64,000 nucleotides of DNA from Margaritifera margaritifera (Eukaryota > Mollusca > Bivalvia > Unionida > Margaritiferidae), in the NCBI GenBank assembly GCA_029931535.1, contig JAQPZY010001157.1, positions 1,358,001-1,422,000 on the forward strand. Direction: 5' to 3'. The position numbers and the translations under genes are program-made. Shown in pieces: positions 9,888 to 20,060 of this stretch. The stretch's first letter is position 1. The number at the start of each line of letters is the position of its first letter. The notes beneath the pieces were generated by a model. The model was not told the origin of the DNA. It did not search any database and worked only from the letters and a program-made list of their open reading frames with translations.

Positions 9888-10508
9888 ATGATGAAGCCTA
9901 AGAAAATTCCGCTTTCCGGCAGCCAGGACATAGCCAATTATGCGGACCGACGCCCGCAAAAGCTGCCCACGATCGATTGGAACGTTTCCTTGATTACACA
10001 GATGTTCGCAAACGTCTTAAAAATAAGTCTCAATCATGACAGACTGCACAGGAAGACCTCACAGTGGGATTCGAACAAACATTTGCACCGCTGATTGGGC
10101 ACGCGCGCAAAACCGCGTAACTCACCAAGGATGTTAAGACAGCCACGACAGAAACAGTGGAACAGGTGGCACCGGTAACGGGAACAAAAGAAAAAACTAG
10201 GTCCAATTCGCAAGATAGCTAAATGAGCTAAGGATATCAAAGCAGAACAAACCGCGGTGACTACTGGACGCTTGCCGGAAGCAATTGCGGGAGTTCAAGA
10301 AGAAGAAATGCATGAAGGCCTCGAGGAAACGGCAGAAGATATTGGAGAGGTAATAGCGCGTGTTCCACAACAACAACCACGCGAGTACAAGTCGGAGATG
10401 CCAACAAATCCTCATATCTTTACCGAAGAAGCTCGTGCGTGGATCCATGAAAATCCCATGCGTTCCGCTCTCAACAGACCCTCCAACTCGGAACAGTTCG
10501 TGTTGTAA
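9888..10508 (+). pseudogene. Unassigned Polinton ORF fragments
   Basis: Two frames on the same strand, 9888-10094 (68 codons) and 10257-10508 (83 codons), joined by frameshifted text that still looks coding. The first is basic and contains KKIPLSGSQDIANYADRRPQ. The second is acidic, with a helical Glu-rich segment around VQEEEMHEGLEETAEDI and a C-terminal Asn/Pro-rich part. They lie between the packaging ATPase and the capsid genes, where Polintons often carry the adenain-like protease and minor structural genes. I see no Cys/His/Asp protease triad here, so no function is given. Confidence 0.35.
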
Positions 10509-10519
10509 CCACCAAAGAA

Positions 10520-11115
10520 GAAAAATGATGCATACGGAGACGGTGAATGATCCAAGTTGGTGTGCAGGGAGATTGCTGGAAAATCAAGAGCCACCGATGA
10601 GAAGTGGAATCTTGTCAACAGCACGCTCAAGGAATTTAAATTCGGAAACCGCAAAGAAAGCGATCAATTGTGGAAAACATATATGATGAAATACTTCACA
10701 CCAGAATATGTTCCGACTCGTTCACCCAAATAACTTACACCTGGTTCCGTATTTCCACACCTAGTTGTTTACCAAAGACTCGAACGCTTATTTAGACTTT
10801 CGCCCGAATACGAATATGAACGTCCACACGAACACGAAACCGAACACGAACAAAAACTCCTACCTCTACTTAAACCCACGTTGCAAAATGAAGAAGTTGT
10901 CAGACGGCGAACAAAGCTAAACGTCGCAGGCCGCAAGTACAATCTGCATAAGAGCAACCACCTGTTGAAGGAGAAGGCTTGTGTTGCCGGTTTCCCACGC
11001 TTGTGACCAGCAACAGGTTAATGACCTCGTGCACAGGTTGGAAACACTTGTGTGGTCAGTTTGTCCCGGCAACAATGCGCGAGAAGTCATCAACGAGGCC
11101 ACATCAATTTGTTAG
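10520..11115 (+). pseudogene. Unassigned Polinton ORF fragments (charged, repeat-rich)
   Basis: Frameshifted coding-like text. One frame around 10590-10730 carries a charged stretch (WNLVNSTLKEFKFGNRKE and a following aromatic YMMKYFTPEY). A second around 10795-10970 is dominated by alternating Glu, His, Arg and Tyr (SPEYEYERPHEHETEHE) and then by a basic segment. I cannot match either to a known Polinton family. The alternating segment derives from a CGAACACGAA-like short tandem at DNA level. Position suggests a virion or DNA-condensing protein, but this is inference. Confidence 0.3.
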
Positions 11116-11129
11116 CGGTTGCTAACCAT

Positions 11130-11400
11130 CCACATCATGGACGCGGAGGCGATCCGCGCCCTCATGCACGAACTAATTTAAGACATCGATGATGTATACA
11201 ACACCGATAGTGAGTTGTGAGGCTCTTTCCATTGAAATTGATGTCTCAATGCTGCATATCGTTGCAAATGCACCCCCGAGCGTCACCTCGATGATCACGC
11301 TATCGTCAAGGAAACCGGAATTCTACGTGGTTTTCCCGACCCCAATCACTTTGTGAAATTCCCTCACACTCGAGATCACACTAGCAGCATTGCGTATTTA
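11130..11400 (+). other. Short frameshifted text between Polinton genes
   Basis: Several short frames, one beginning MDAEAIRALMHELI at about 11138. No domain is recognised. It may be the decayed 5' part of the following minor capsid-like gene or the site of the missing protease. Confidence 0.25.
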
Positions 11401-12100
11401 TTACAGTTGGCCTAATATTTGATCGCGGCTGTTTGTGGGTCTGGATGCAAATAACTCGGTCGTGTTTTCGTCGGATGATGGTGCTACCTGGAATGTTATT
11501 GAACTTCCCTCGGGCGCGTACGAGATTGAATCGATGAATGATGAGATCCAAAGAAGGATCACATTGGTTAACAAACAAGATTCTAAAGTCAGCGTGTGCG
11601 TGCACGAGTCCACACTCAGTTCTGCCATTTGAAACTAATATCTGGAAGACACGGTTGACATCGCACAGTTGTCGCTGAGAACGATTATCTGTTGGCCTGA
11701 AGATATTAATGAAATTCCAGCAGACCAACGAAGTTTGCGTGCGGGATCCGGAGGGTCTGAATACCATATCGCGCCAGACATTGGCAGGATCACCTCGACA
11801 ATTCAGATCAATCTAACCTGTCACACAGTCAGTGGCAGTTACCGAGCGAACCTTGCAGGTTTATCAAGTATTGAGTCTCAGGGTTACATATTGTTTGAGT
11901 TCTCCACGAATGCGCCCCCAGGTGATTAATTATCAATTACTCACAGAACACCCGTATATCTTCCATGTAGCAATCTCTCCACTCACGCACATACAGTGTT
12001 CCCTCATAGACCAGGCTAACCACGCGTAGGATCTCCACGGAGAGACCTCTACCATACAACTGTACATTATAGATCATCCTGATATTTAATAAAATGACAC
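11401..12100 (+). pseudogene. Minor capsid-like (penton-type) Polinton gene, broken
   Basis: Frames 11435-11632 and 11669-11929, then text to about 12100 in another frame. The first reads NNSVVFSSDDGATWNVIELP followed by SGAYEIESMN and an EIQRRI helix. The second contains NLTCHTVSGSYR and ends near PPGD. The third contains HIQCSLIDQANHA and a LHGETSTIQLYI segment. Known: many Polinton/adintovirus genomes carry, just upstream of the major capsid gene, a protein with DDG-x-TW, a GAY-x-I-x-x-I-N-x-E-I helix, and a C-terminal DQ-x-x-x-LDLRGE-like strand; it is thought to be a jelly-roll minor capsid or penton protein. At least two frameshifts separate the blocks. Confidence 0.55.
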
Positions 12101-12154
12101 TCATAGGCGTATGTGTAACACCTGTGTGTGTTTTCAAACGCAAGAAGATCCGTT

Positions 12155-12310
12155 CAGGCGACATATTACGGAAATGACTTCGGTGATGTTGTCCGGAGAT
12201 TATTCACGTGAACCTCAAAGGTGTTCACAGGGTTGGCTTCGCGGGCTGCACCAATTGCTGAAGAATTTGCAAAGCGAGTAGTTGACGACATCAAAATCTG
12301 GCAATGGGAA
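12155..12310 (+). pseudogene. Small virion-type gene upstream of capsid gene
   Basis: A short frame reading YYGNDFGDVVRRLFT, a stop, then VFTGLASRAAPIAEEFAKRV. Known: many Polintons have a small gene between the minor and major capsid genes with a G-x-G-hydrophobic-G-D/S-x-hydrophobic-x-x-hydrophobic-F-R start and a following Gly/Ala-rich amphipathic helix, compared by some authors with adenovirus pVI-like internal proteins. The match here is short, and one stop lies inside it. The frame ends where the major capsid gene begins. Confidence 0.45.
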
Positions 12311-12369
12311 ACTAATTCGGAAACCGGAGCTTTCTGAAAAAGTATTAGACAAAACCGATAATGTATCAA

Positions 12370-13680
12370 CGATGGCTCGATTCAAAGATATATACATTCC
12401 TGTGTTTGATATTGACGCGCCTGTGTTGCAATATCGAAGCAAGCAAAAGTTTCAGTATTATTCGTACTAAGCTAAGGTCCCTAATCAACGTGAACGATTA
12501 GAATTATAAGTACATGACACGTCTCCCGTATGAATCCTTCTTGGAAATCGATGGAAAACTTATGCAGGCCGACAATGTCAATTAAGCAGCCAATACCAAA
12601 GTTGGATTTGTAAACAACGACATCATGGTGTTGTGAAACAGAGTACGTTATATCATTGACCAAAAGGAAATCAAAGCATATTTGGACCACATCGACATTG
12701 CTACAACGATTATCGGACTCGCCAGATACAGGACTATTACGCGAGGTCTGCTGGCCAGTCTACGATGTTTGTCAAGTATACATCCGACCATACAGATCAT
12801 ATCCAGTATACCATTGGAAACGTCCAAAACGCGGCAGGAGATGGAATAACACCCGCTGTAGCTGCCATCAATCCAAATTTCAATGGTGGCTTTGCGCAGC
12901 GTCCAGCACAACTTCACGGAGAGTTATTGATGTTTTCGTGTGTGATTCCTCTCAGTCAGATATTCGGGTTTTGCCGAGATGTCAGCAAGGTTATATATGG
13001 AGCCAAACACTTAGTTGTTTTAAACTGAAAGGGTCACGACAACGACGCGATATGGCGTGATTGAGTTGCTGCTAGCAGAGCTGAGTTGTTGAAAATAATA
13101 CTGTGGGTGCCTGTGATAACCTCTTCGGTGATGGCAGAAAAGGGATTGATGTCATTTATGAACTCCCGAGGCGTGTCAACGTTATCATTTCTCGCGCTCA
13201 CCACAGACTCGTTTCAAGGCTCTGTCCTGTTTAGTAGTTATGATGGCAAATAACTAGTCAATCAGGTATTAGAGTCCCGAGCCACGTGTTTGTGGCGTTT
13301 CAGTCTCTGGCTTTGTTGAATGGCGGACAGGCCATTATTACGATGATATTTGACTGGTTAGGAGCATCTGAAGTTTCTCTGTGGTTAAACGGCCATCGGG
13401 AACCATCGGTAGAAATTGTGCTTGCATATGAAAACAATCAAGTCGCACATACACGTCACAATCTGTGGTCTTACGTATGTCGCAATAAAAAAACCCCAGC
13501 GTTGGTCTGCAGATTTTCCAGCATGACTTCACTGATTTGTACCCGATTTATTAATTTTCGTTGGAACACCTGGAGCTGTTTAAGCAGTCTGTGGTTGACC
13601 TGGACTTTAATGCACGTGTTACTAATCTTGCCGCTGGCAGTTACAGATGCATTGATGTGATTCTCTACACGCCCATAGAA
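12370..13680 (+). pseudogene. Double-jelly-roll major capsid protein, broken
   Basis: Conserved text in several frames. N-terminal: ARFKDIYIPVFDIDAPVLQY near 12373, then LPYESFLEIDGKLMQADNVN near 12530 and a GFVNNDIMV segment. Centre, in the frame 12765-13028: AQLHGELLMFSCVIPLSQIF followed by GFCRDVSKVIYGAKHLVVLN. C-terminal: VTPSVMAEKGL-like text near 13110 and LDFNARVTNL-like text near 13605. Known: the IPL-x-x-hydrophobic-FGFC-x-D-x-x-K-V-x-YG-x-KH block is typical of Polinton capsid proteins, and the protein forms hexon-like trimers in the virion shell. The intact family is usually around 450-650 residues, consistent with this 1.3-kb span. At least five frame changes or stops make it non-functional. 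Confidence 0.8.
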
Positions 13681-13689
13681 AACTCGTAA

Positions 13690-14640
13690 TTGAACGACCA
13701 GGTTTGCAGCCAAAGTGGATTAGGTCGAGTTGAGCAACCGGGTCATTGTTGGTGTCTACCCAAAGGAGCTTGTGATTTTGTCAGTACAAATTTGGAAAAA
13801 CTGCAAATATCCAAAGTGGACATCAACGATGTTTTGCTGAAGCTGCGAGGCACCCTCGCGAAAAACCTGGCTGAAATCACCGAAAACCAGGGAATCAGAG
13901 ACTGGAGTTTCAGTTGCTTTCATGAAAAACTACTTCGATGTAAATATGAAATTGAAAAGTAAAACGTCTGGCGATGAAATGAGCGGAGATCTTATCATGA
14001 ACGGAAACCAAATCCGACAGATGGAAGAGCCCATCAATGCTACTGATACTGTGATGAAAAAAATATGTGGATGGAAAAGCCTCTCGGGAATTTGACTTAA
14101 CAAAAACTGACCTAAATTCTCTACTGCTAAGTAATCTACGTACTGGCCTACACTGGGAGCCTTATATTGAGATCGTCGCGGGCAACGTTAAATTAACACA
14201 CAAATTTATGAAGTATCCTATTGATGGATTGTATCTTAGTCACCACAGCATCGGCAATAACATCTGGAGTATATGATCTAGGGTCTGTAATGATTCCTGA
14301 GTTGTTTTGGGCATGAGACTTAGTGATAATAGAAATGTATATTATTTCTTCATTGTGTACGCGTCCACCAACACATGGGGGTCTACTAGTATTCGATTAC
14401 AAGATGAACGACCTAAACTAGAAGATTTCAAAAACACCAACACATTACAAGTTAGAAATTCCTTTTTTAGGTCAAATACCAATGATAAGTCATTAAAAAC
14501 TTGTTCAGTTGCAGCCTCGTTTAGAATGAACACCGAGGAAGTAATAGGGATGCAAGGGTTGCATATAAAAGAAGAAGCGATATTAACCGTCTTTGGCATT
14601 TGCAGACCTCGTATAGATGCCACTTGAAAACGCCGAGCTT
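13690..14640 (+). pseudogene. Fibre-like or tail-fibre-type Polinton protein, broken
   Basis: Frames 13690-13962, 14067-14276 and 14307-14627. The first ends in a heptad-like helix (VDINDVLLKLRGTLAKNLAE). In an overlapping frame near 13975-14060 the text reads SGDEMSGDLIMNGNQIRQME and continues into a P-x-x-x-D segment. Known: the pattern GG/D-x-M-SG-x-I-x-MNGN-x-I-x-x-hydrophobic-x-x-P occurs in phage tail fibres and in fibre-like proteins of some eukaryotic dsDNA viruses and Polintons, where it marks a beta-helical shaft repeat. The C-terminal frames are beta-rich and unrecognised. It directly follows the major capsid gene. Inference: attachment protein, now inactivated by frameshifts. Confidence 0.5.
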
Positions 14641-15190
14641 CCTAGTAAGAATTAAGATAAAGTCTCTGCAATTTACATCAGTGTAGCGTTGAATCAGCTG
14701 GGAGAGTGTGCCAACATCACCGACAGTATTGTTCCACTTGTTGAGGACTATCTACGTGAAAACGGGGTTAACAGACCCTCATATAAAAGTAAAGATAATC
14801 TCGCCGAGGGTCAAATATAAATCGATAGTTGCGATTACCCTGATGTACCAATACCAACTTGCGATCAGCTTGGAGTCATCGCATTAGCATACGAAAACGC
14901 CTGGTCGATGGAAGCTACGCTTCCTACACCACCGTCGGGCGTTAAAACATCCAGGGATTCTTTCTACAATGATGAAGTAATATTCACGGACAAATCCACC
15001 CCGATTATATTTTCCAAAAGGCGTGATTATCCAACATTGACTCGGCCAGGTAAAAAAAGACCTAGACTGATAGTTAACAAGCGCACGCTTGCCCGAGTAA
15101 GTATTTTCCTCCAAAAACGATAACACTCATTTGCGGCACAAAGCGAGGGTGTAATCGACGTGGTTTTAGATTAACGTGGTGGCACATCCT
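14640..15190 (+). pseudogene. Unassigned Polinton ORF fragments
   Basis: Coding-like text in two frames. One around 14670-14817 contains ALNQLGECANITDSIVPLVE and ends at a stop; the next, 14830-15123 (annotatable from the ATG at 14908, 71 codons), is basic toward its end (RPGKKRPRLIVNKRTLARV). No family is recognised. The basic end could suit a DNA-binding or nuclear protein. Confidence 0.3.
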
Positions 15191-15202
15191 AGCAATGTAC
15201 AA

Positions 15203-15308
15203 CTTCCGGAAACATGAATGTTTCCACAAAAGATTTGTTCTGTAATTGCTTGGCACAATGCCGGAAACATGAACGTTCCCACAAAAGATTTACTCTATAA
15301 TTGCATGG
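15203..15308 (+). repeat. Two-copy ~56-bp tandem repeat inside the Polinton
   Basis: CCGGAAACATGAATGTTTCC followed by ACAAAAGATTTGTTCTG recurs as CCGGAAACATGAACGTTCCC plus a similar continuation, with a period of about 56 bp. It is absent from typical Polinton genes and probably arose after insertion. Confidence 0.75.
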
Positions 15309-15309
15309 C

Positions 15310-15441
15310 AGTTGTAACAGTGAAGAAAAATAATTGGTTAGATGCACGTGTGCGTGTCGTTCCGGGACGGGATGAGTCTGGACAAGGTCTACCAGTCGAG
15401 CAATTGTACTTCGCGGTGACAATATTAATAGAAGAACTGTA
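15310..15441 (+). pseudogene. Short unassigned Polinton ORF
   Basis: About 40 codons in the frame ending at 15441, with WLDARVRVVPGRDESGQGLP and a hydrophobic VEQLYFAVTILIEEL end. No family recognised. Confidence 0.25.
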
Positions 15442-15980
15442 ATGGACCCGCAAAGCTACCGACGCGAAAAAATAATCGAGCGGGACAATAGATGCGAGAT
15501 GAAATCGCCAAGAATACTGCGGTACTCGCGAAATACAAACTCGTGTGAGTCGTGCAAATGCAATTTGTGGACTCGCCGTTGCAACCACTGTTGGCCTTGG
15601 CATGGCTGGAATCACGACCAAATCAACAATCGTAGGTACATCTGTTGGATTTGCTGTCTGAGCTATATTGATAGATAGCAGCCGGTGTATCCGGCGGAGC
15701 TCGAAAGCTAATTTGCATTCGCGAATACGTGTCTATTCTGAAATTCTCGCGATAGTGCAAAGTAGTCTCAGTACAATTACGAAGCTGTACTCGATGGCCA
15801 TCAAAGATAAAACCATTACCTCAGCGGAGTTCGAGACCCTGTTGGCGAAAATGGAACGCTTCCGACGGCTTGGCGCACATATGCGGAACCGGAGCGCTAG
15901 CGCGAAGACAAAACCGAAACAAGGATGCGATTTACAGGCAGTAAACATCAAGTTAACGGTTGAAAAGTCTAACTTCTAGC
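15442..15980 (+). pseudogene. Polinton membrane protein with C-terminal helical domain
   Basis: A hydrophobic, glycine- and alanine-rich segment lies in one frame around 15565-15655 (for example TTVGLGMAGITTKSTIVGTS) and is followed, in the frame 15668-15979, by a helical domain with TITKLYSMAIKDKTITSAEF and an RFRRLGAHMR helix. Known: a frequent Polinton gene encodes a short transmembrane stretch followed by helices with the layout K-hydrophobic-x-x-hydrophobic-x-x-x-hydrophobic-x-x-A-L-x-D-x-x-I-S-x-x-E-F-x-x-hydrophobic-L. The match of the AIKDKTITSAEF segment is good. It ends at a basic tail. At least one frameshift separates the two parts. This is the last recognisable gene before the right edge of the element. 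Confidence 0.5.
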
Positions 15981-16120
15981 AGAGGCTTTGCTGGGGATTC
16001 TCTCGCGCAAGCCATTCACAGACGCGCGCGCGACTTCACTGGACCCGTGCGGTCGCCGTGGGGATTTACTCGCGTGTGCCGCGGGGGCAAAGTCATGGGG
16101 TATAGAAGGCGTAGACCCAG
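15981..16120 (+). other. GC-rich right end of the Polinton
   Basis: A CG-rich stretch including a GACGCGCGCGCGAC run and a GTGTGCCGCGGGGG segment. It should contain the terminal repeat if the element end survives. An 8-base ACGCGAGT word, in inverted orientation, is shared with the left end near 5932, which is too little to call a terminal inverted repeat. Confidence 0.4.
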
Positions 16121-16160
16121 ATAGGTAATATAAATCTTAATCGCCCATTGTCATACTAAT

Positions 16161-16220
16161 TATGCTCTATTTTGTTTCACCCATTTCTTAACTGGTTCCC
16201 ATTTTTCGACATAAATAATA
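16161..16220 (+). repeat. Dispersed direct repeat, copy 1
   Basis: About 60 bp beginning TATGCTCTATTTTGTTTCAC and including CCATTTCT and TGGTTCCC. A similar copy lies at 17314-17374. This one begins about 40 bp right of the Polinton edge. Confidence 0.7.
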
Positions 16221-17313
16221 CCATGAGGCTTATATCTACCCTTGATTTACTTCACATACCTTTCTACAGAAGCAGAGTGCATAAGTATACAGTTCACATA
16301 GTTATGCTTATCAAAGATTATATTAGTGTATATTAAGTTCTATTGCAAGTCCATGTATGCTTACATTAGCAATGACATGTTTCAGAAAACATTTAAGTAT
16401 TGGAGCTTCATTTCAGAAAATCCGAATAAAATATTGAGATAAATCTGTTTAATTAAGAATTACTTGGTTTTCTGTCACCATTTATCCCTCTTCAATTTAA
16501 TATTGAAATATATTATCATCATTGTCTTTTTACGTATTAAATGAATCAAAGGTCAATGTGACCATCTATATATGTATGAATTACTTCAACATTTTATATT
16601 TAAATAACATAAATTACTTTAACTTCCTCTAGGATACGTACAATTAAAAGCTAAAGTAAGCAGGCATAAACCAATGAAAGAACTAAACATGAAGTGCCAA
16701 AACACTGAATGCGATTGGTGAGACACAAAATCACGAGGAATCATCAGCATTAAAAATTGTGTTAGAGACATAAATGATTAAATCTGAAGTATAATCTTTC
16801 TTTGTTTAGTGGTAGACAAAAGGAACTCCTTTCGCTTTGCATCCACAAACAGAACCAGAATTTTGCATATATAGTAATTTAATCGTACATGCATATGTGG
16901 AACCACTGTAAAGAGGTTGCTCGCTATAGAATTCATGGTACTTTCATAGTAAACCTGAATAATCACTATCCTATTAAATGTTCAATAACTTTAAATTTAC
17001 AAATATTCATGATCTTTATCTCTCAATATAGACCCATCTTTGATGCAAGCTTCTGCGTGAAGAAAACCATATGAACCGCTGTAATTTTTTGATCTACATT
17101 CGTATGAAACATGTGTTTTCAATTCCGCCGAAATACTTAGGTGCTACTTTCCGTATTGAGTGGTCCTAAGTCAAATCTGTAAAAGACTAAAATTGTATCG
17201 ATAGAACTGAGTCTTTATTTTTTTCACTTTCAAATAGGATATGCTCTCACAAGATTATTTTTACTAAACTTTTATTTGTAATTATCAGTCAATTATGGCC
17301 CTCCAAACATGTA
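16221..17313. other. No gene seen
   Basis: AT-rich DNA between the two direct repeats; no family-like open frame. Confidence 0.5.
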
Positions 17314-17374
17314 TATACTCTATTTTATATTCACCCATTTCTAGATTGGTTCCCGTTTTTCCATATACTTAGTA
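17314..17374 (+). repeat. Dispersed direct repeat, copy 2
   Basis: TATACTCTATTTTATATTCA followed by CCCATTTCT and TGGTTCCC; about 80% like the copy at 16161-16220. Confidence 0.7.
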
Positions 17375-18140
17375 CAGTGACTCCCTATAACATTACTGGC
17401 CTCTATGACGGTTATGGCAGTGTATTGATCTAAATGAAATTTACTGGAAAAAGTATTGATAAAACAGATTTTGCATTTCTTTCTTGATGATACAGTATAC
17501 TCAATTAAATAATGACAATATATACTCCCAACAGTCATAATAATGTCCAAATATTAATGTGCAAACACAACAACAATTTGCTAGAAATCAGACCTGTATT
17601 TTTTTTTTCCCCCAGGAATTCATCCTTAATGAGGTCACTGTTTAGAGTGATTAAAATGCATTTAAAATTTCAAACCATGTAAGTGCAATTTTCTCCGCTA
17701 GGAAGATATAAAATGATGCTGCCCCTTAATTTGTGGAACCTGCCTCTTTTTATGTTCCCCGATTTGCACCCTGCCCCAGTACATGTATCGACAGTTCAAC
17801 CGCCATTACAACCAAGTTTGCATTTTTATGCAAAACAGAATCCGTATAGAAGAGATTTTTATGCTTATATAAATAAAATTTTGGCTCTTTGAATTAACAT
17901 CCATGTTAGCATTATGCATTGTTATCTCTAAAAGACTTCTGACCCATTGCAAAGGGATGCAGCTTGCATTTATTCTTCGAGGTGATAAAACTGATAAAAT
18001 TGGGCAACCAACTTATGTTATCTGAAAGACACGTTTGGAGGTCTCTACTAAGTAGTGGATGTGAAGTTTTGTGAGGATTCAATAATCATTTGAAGGGAAA
18101 TTCAGATACGTCAGACTTCACCATAATCCCAAGAAGATTA
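17375..18140. other. No gene seen
   Basis: AT-rich. A 69-codon frame at 17683-17892 has no recognisable motif. Confidence 0.45.
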
Positions 18141-18142
18141 TA

Positions 18143-19056
18143 TCTCTCACTTGTTGGACATAAATGTCACATGGAACATGCTCCATATGCAAGATATCGA
18201 TGGGTTTTTGGGACATCCCAACATGGTGCAATATCTCAATAGATCACGCATAAGATGCTCGATGTACATGATCTTAATGGATTGTTGGGACATTCCTACA
18301 GGGTGCCATCTCCAACTTGTTTGTCAGAGATGTTACATGGAACACTGCATATGAAAGATCCTGATGGGGTGATGGGACTTCAGTAATTTCCTTATATTTT
18401 GAGGGGAAAGGCAAAACCTAAAAAATTTAGGGTTAAATGTTTACCTTTTCTAACTTCAAGATTTATGTTTTGAAACATTGGCAGCTATTTTGTTCCGTGT
18501 AGTGTGTACATTCTGATGCCTTCAGCCTGTTAAGAAAAAACACTTGACACACAAACTATGTGCTATATGTGATGGGTTGCTGAGACACTCATTGATTTCC
18601 TTACATTGGTTTGAAACAGCAAAGCCGACAAAGGAGATAGTTACATTTTTACCACTGTTGTAGTTTTTAAAGAAAAAAATGTCAGAAAAAAAAATTTGAT
18701 CAGATTATGATATAACTCTCTGTCTTTGATTTTTGAAATGGAAGTCCAGAGCCACATTTCTCTCAGTTCTAAGGAACAGAAGTAAGTAATGGAGGTCCTG
18801 GAAGTAATGACTTTATCCAGAGAGCTCTGTACTAAGTACTATAAATTCCACCTCTTGACATCCCAACAAATTGCTACTGGCATATCTCGTTTGTGGGACA
18901 ATGATACTATACAAAATATTATTAATATGCAAGCTCTTGATGTCTTGTTGGGATATCAGTTCCAACAAAGTGCTGCACATCTCACTTGCTGGTCAATAAT
19001 GTCACACAAAACATGCCGAATATGCAAGATCTTGGTGAGTTGTTGGGATGTACAGT
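18143..19056 (+). repeat. Diverged tandem repeat, ~75-110 bp units, interrupted
   Basis: Recurring blocks contain ATGTCACATGGAACATGC-like, ATATGCAAGATC-like and TTGTTGGGACAT-like words. They lie at about 18143-18380 (three units) and 18860-19056 (two units), with non-repeat DNA between. The frames over it are by-products of the repeat. Confidence 0.65.
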
Positions 19057-19544
19057 GAATAACTTAAATTGTTGCGAACAGCAACTAAAAATTAAACCTA
19101 CAGTGTGAACCGTCTGCAAAATCACTAACTGTGGGAGAGCAGATTAGCATTAATTTTGAGCCCAGTAAACTACTCGAAGTAAACCATAACTTGTTTTTAA
19201 TAGCATATGTTACTTCTATAAATAACCTTTAACCAATAAAAGAAACAAAAATACATACATTATAATAATAATACATGTGCATGGAAACTTGTATATAATT
19301 AATTAATCAGCTGCTTGATCGGGATTATGAATAGCCAGGAGAAGTTTCCGTTGTATAGCGGCAATTCTTGGTAAACAAGTAGACTTTTTGAAAATGAGAA
19401 AACGGTTGGACACATGTTGTTGCTGGAATGTTGCACTCTGGAAAGTGTACAGGTTGTTTAGGCAAGATGTAGTCTTCTAAGGACATGAAACATTTTTAAA
19501 AAAAAATAATAAAAAAAAATAATCTTGCAACAAAAGATAAAAAT

Positions 19545-19690
19545 CACTGTTTGAACCTAAGTATTCTTGGTACATCAGCCATTAAAAACTCTCTTGGGAT
19601 TTAAGTATTCTTGGTACACGAGAGATAAAAATCACTGTTTGGACATAAGTATTCTTCGTACATGAGAAATTAAAAATTCTATTGTTGGGA
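19545..19690 (+). repeat. Three-copy ~44-50 bp tandem repeat
   Basis: The word AAGTATTCTTGGTACAT (with one or two changes) occurs three times at about 19559, 19603 and 19647, with AAATCACTGTTTG-like text between. Confidence 0.7.
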
Positions 19691-19799
19691 CACTACGCAT
19701 GTCAACAAGATCTAGTATAAGTTTGTTAACCATCAAACTCTGTTCATATTAATGAGGTAATCAGGGCTTAAGTTGATGGTTTTTGTGAGTGCAATAGAA

Positions 19800-19870
19800 G
19801 TCAGCGGCGGCGCGAGGGGGAGGGGGCAATTGAAGCCGGGAGCCGGGCGAGGGGGGCCATCGGGACCTGA
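19800..19870 (+). other. Isolated G-rich tract with G-quadruplex potential
   Basis: A short GC-rich island in AT-rich DNA with runs GGGGGAGGGGG, then GGGAGCCGGGCGAGGGGGG. Five or more runs of at least three G lie within about 45 bases, although one loop is long. Confidence 0.5.
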
Positions 19871-20060
19871 ATGGATGGCCATATCGACATCGGGTTTTCA
19901 CTGAAAAACTACTTTTGATGTCTTGTTGGTCCTAAATGAAAATTTTGCCTATCTGACATCCAGTATAACTGCTATGGTAAGCATCTTGAAAATCTTGTCA
20001 CTCCTCTCCCAGAACGAATGATTGTATCAGCATGGAATCACTATGATGTCTAGTATAATA
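19870..20060 (+). repeat. Single dispersed unit of the ~145-bp repeat family
   Basis: Contains GGATGGCCATATCGACAT, TTGTTGGTCCTAAATGAAAA and CATCTTGAAAATCTTG, words shared with the array at 28600-29150. Confidence 0.65.

Larger units (their letters stand above)
5908..16120 (+). mobile_element. Decayed Polinton/Maverick (adintovirus-like) element
   Basis: A block of about 10.2 kb with clearly higher GC content and CG-rich text than either flank. Its fragmentary frames match, in order, the typical gene set of Polintons: family-B DNA polymerase N-terminus with its zinc-binding insert, packaging ATPase, minor capsid-like gene, double-jelly-roll capsid gene, fibre-like gene and a membrane protein gene, plus a parvovirus-type phospholipase A2 domain on the opposite strand. 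Every gene is broken by stops and frameshifts; no frame exceeds about 140 codons. The polymerase palm and the retroviral-type integrase were not found, and the block is shorter than the usual 15-20 kb. Clear terminal inverted repeats were not found by eye, so the edges are set by the composition change. Inference: an old endogenised copy, inactive. Confidence 0.88.

Noticed and set aside
5908..16120. Clear terminal inverted repeats of the Polinton
   Set aside because: Only an 8-base shared word was found between the two ends by eye, which is not enough.
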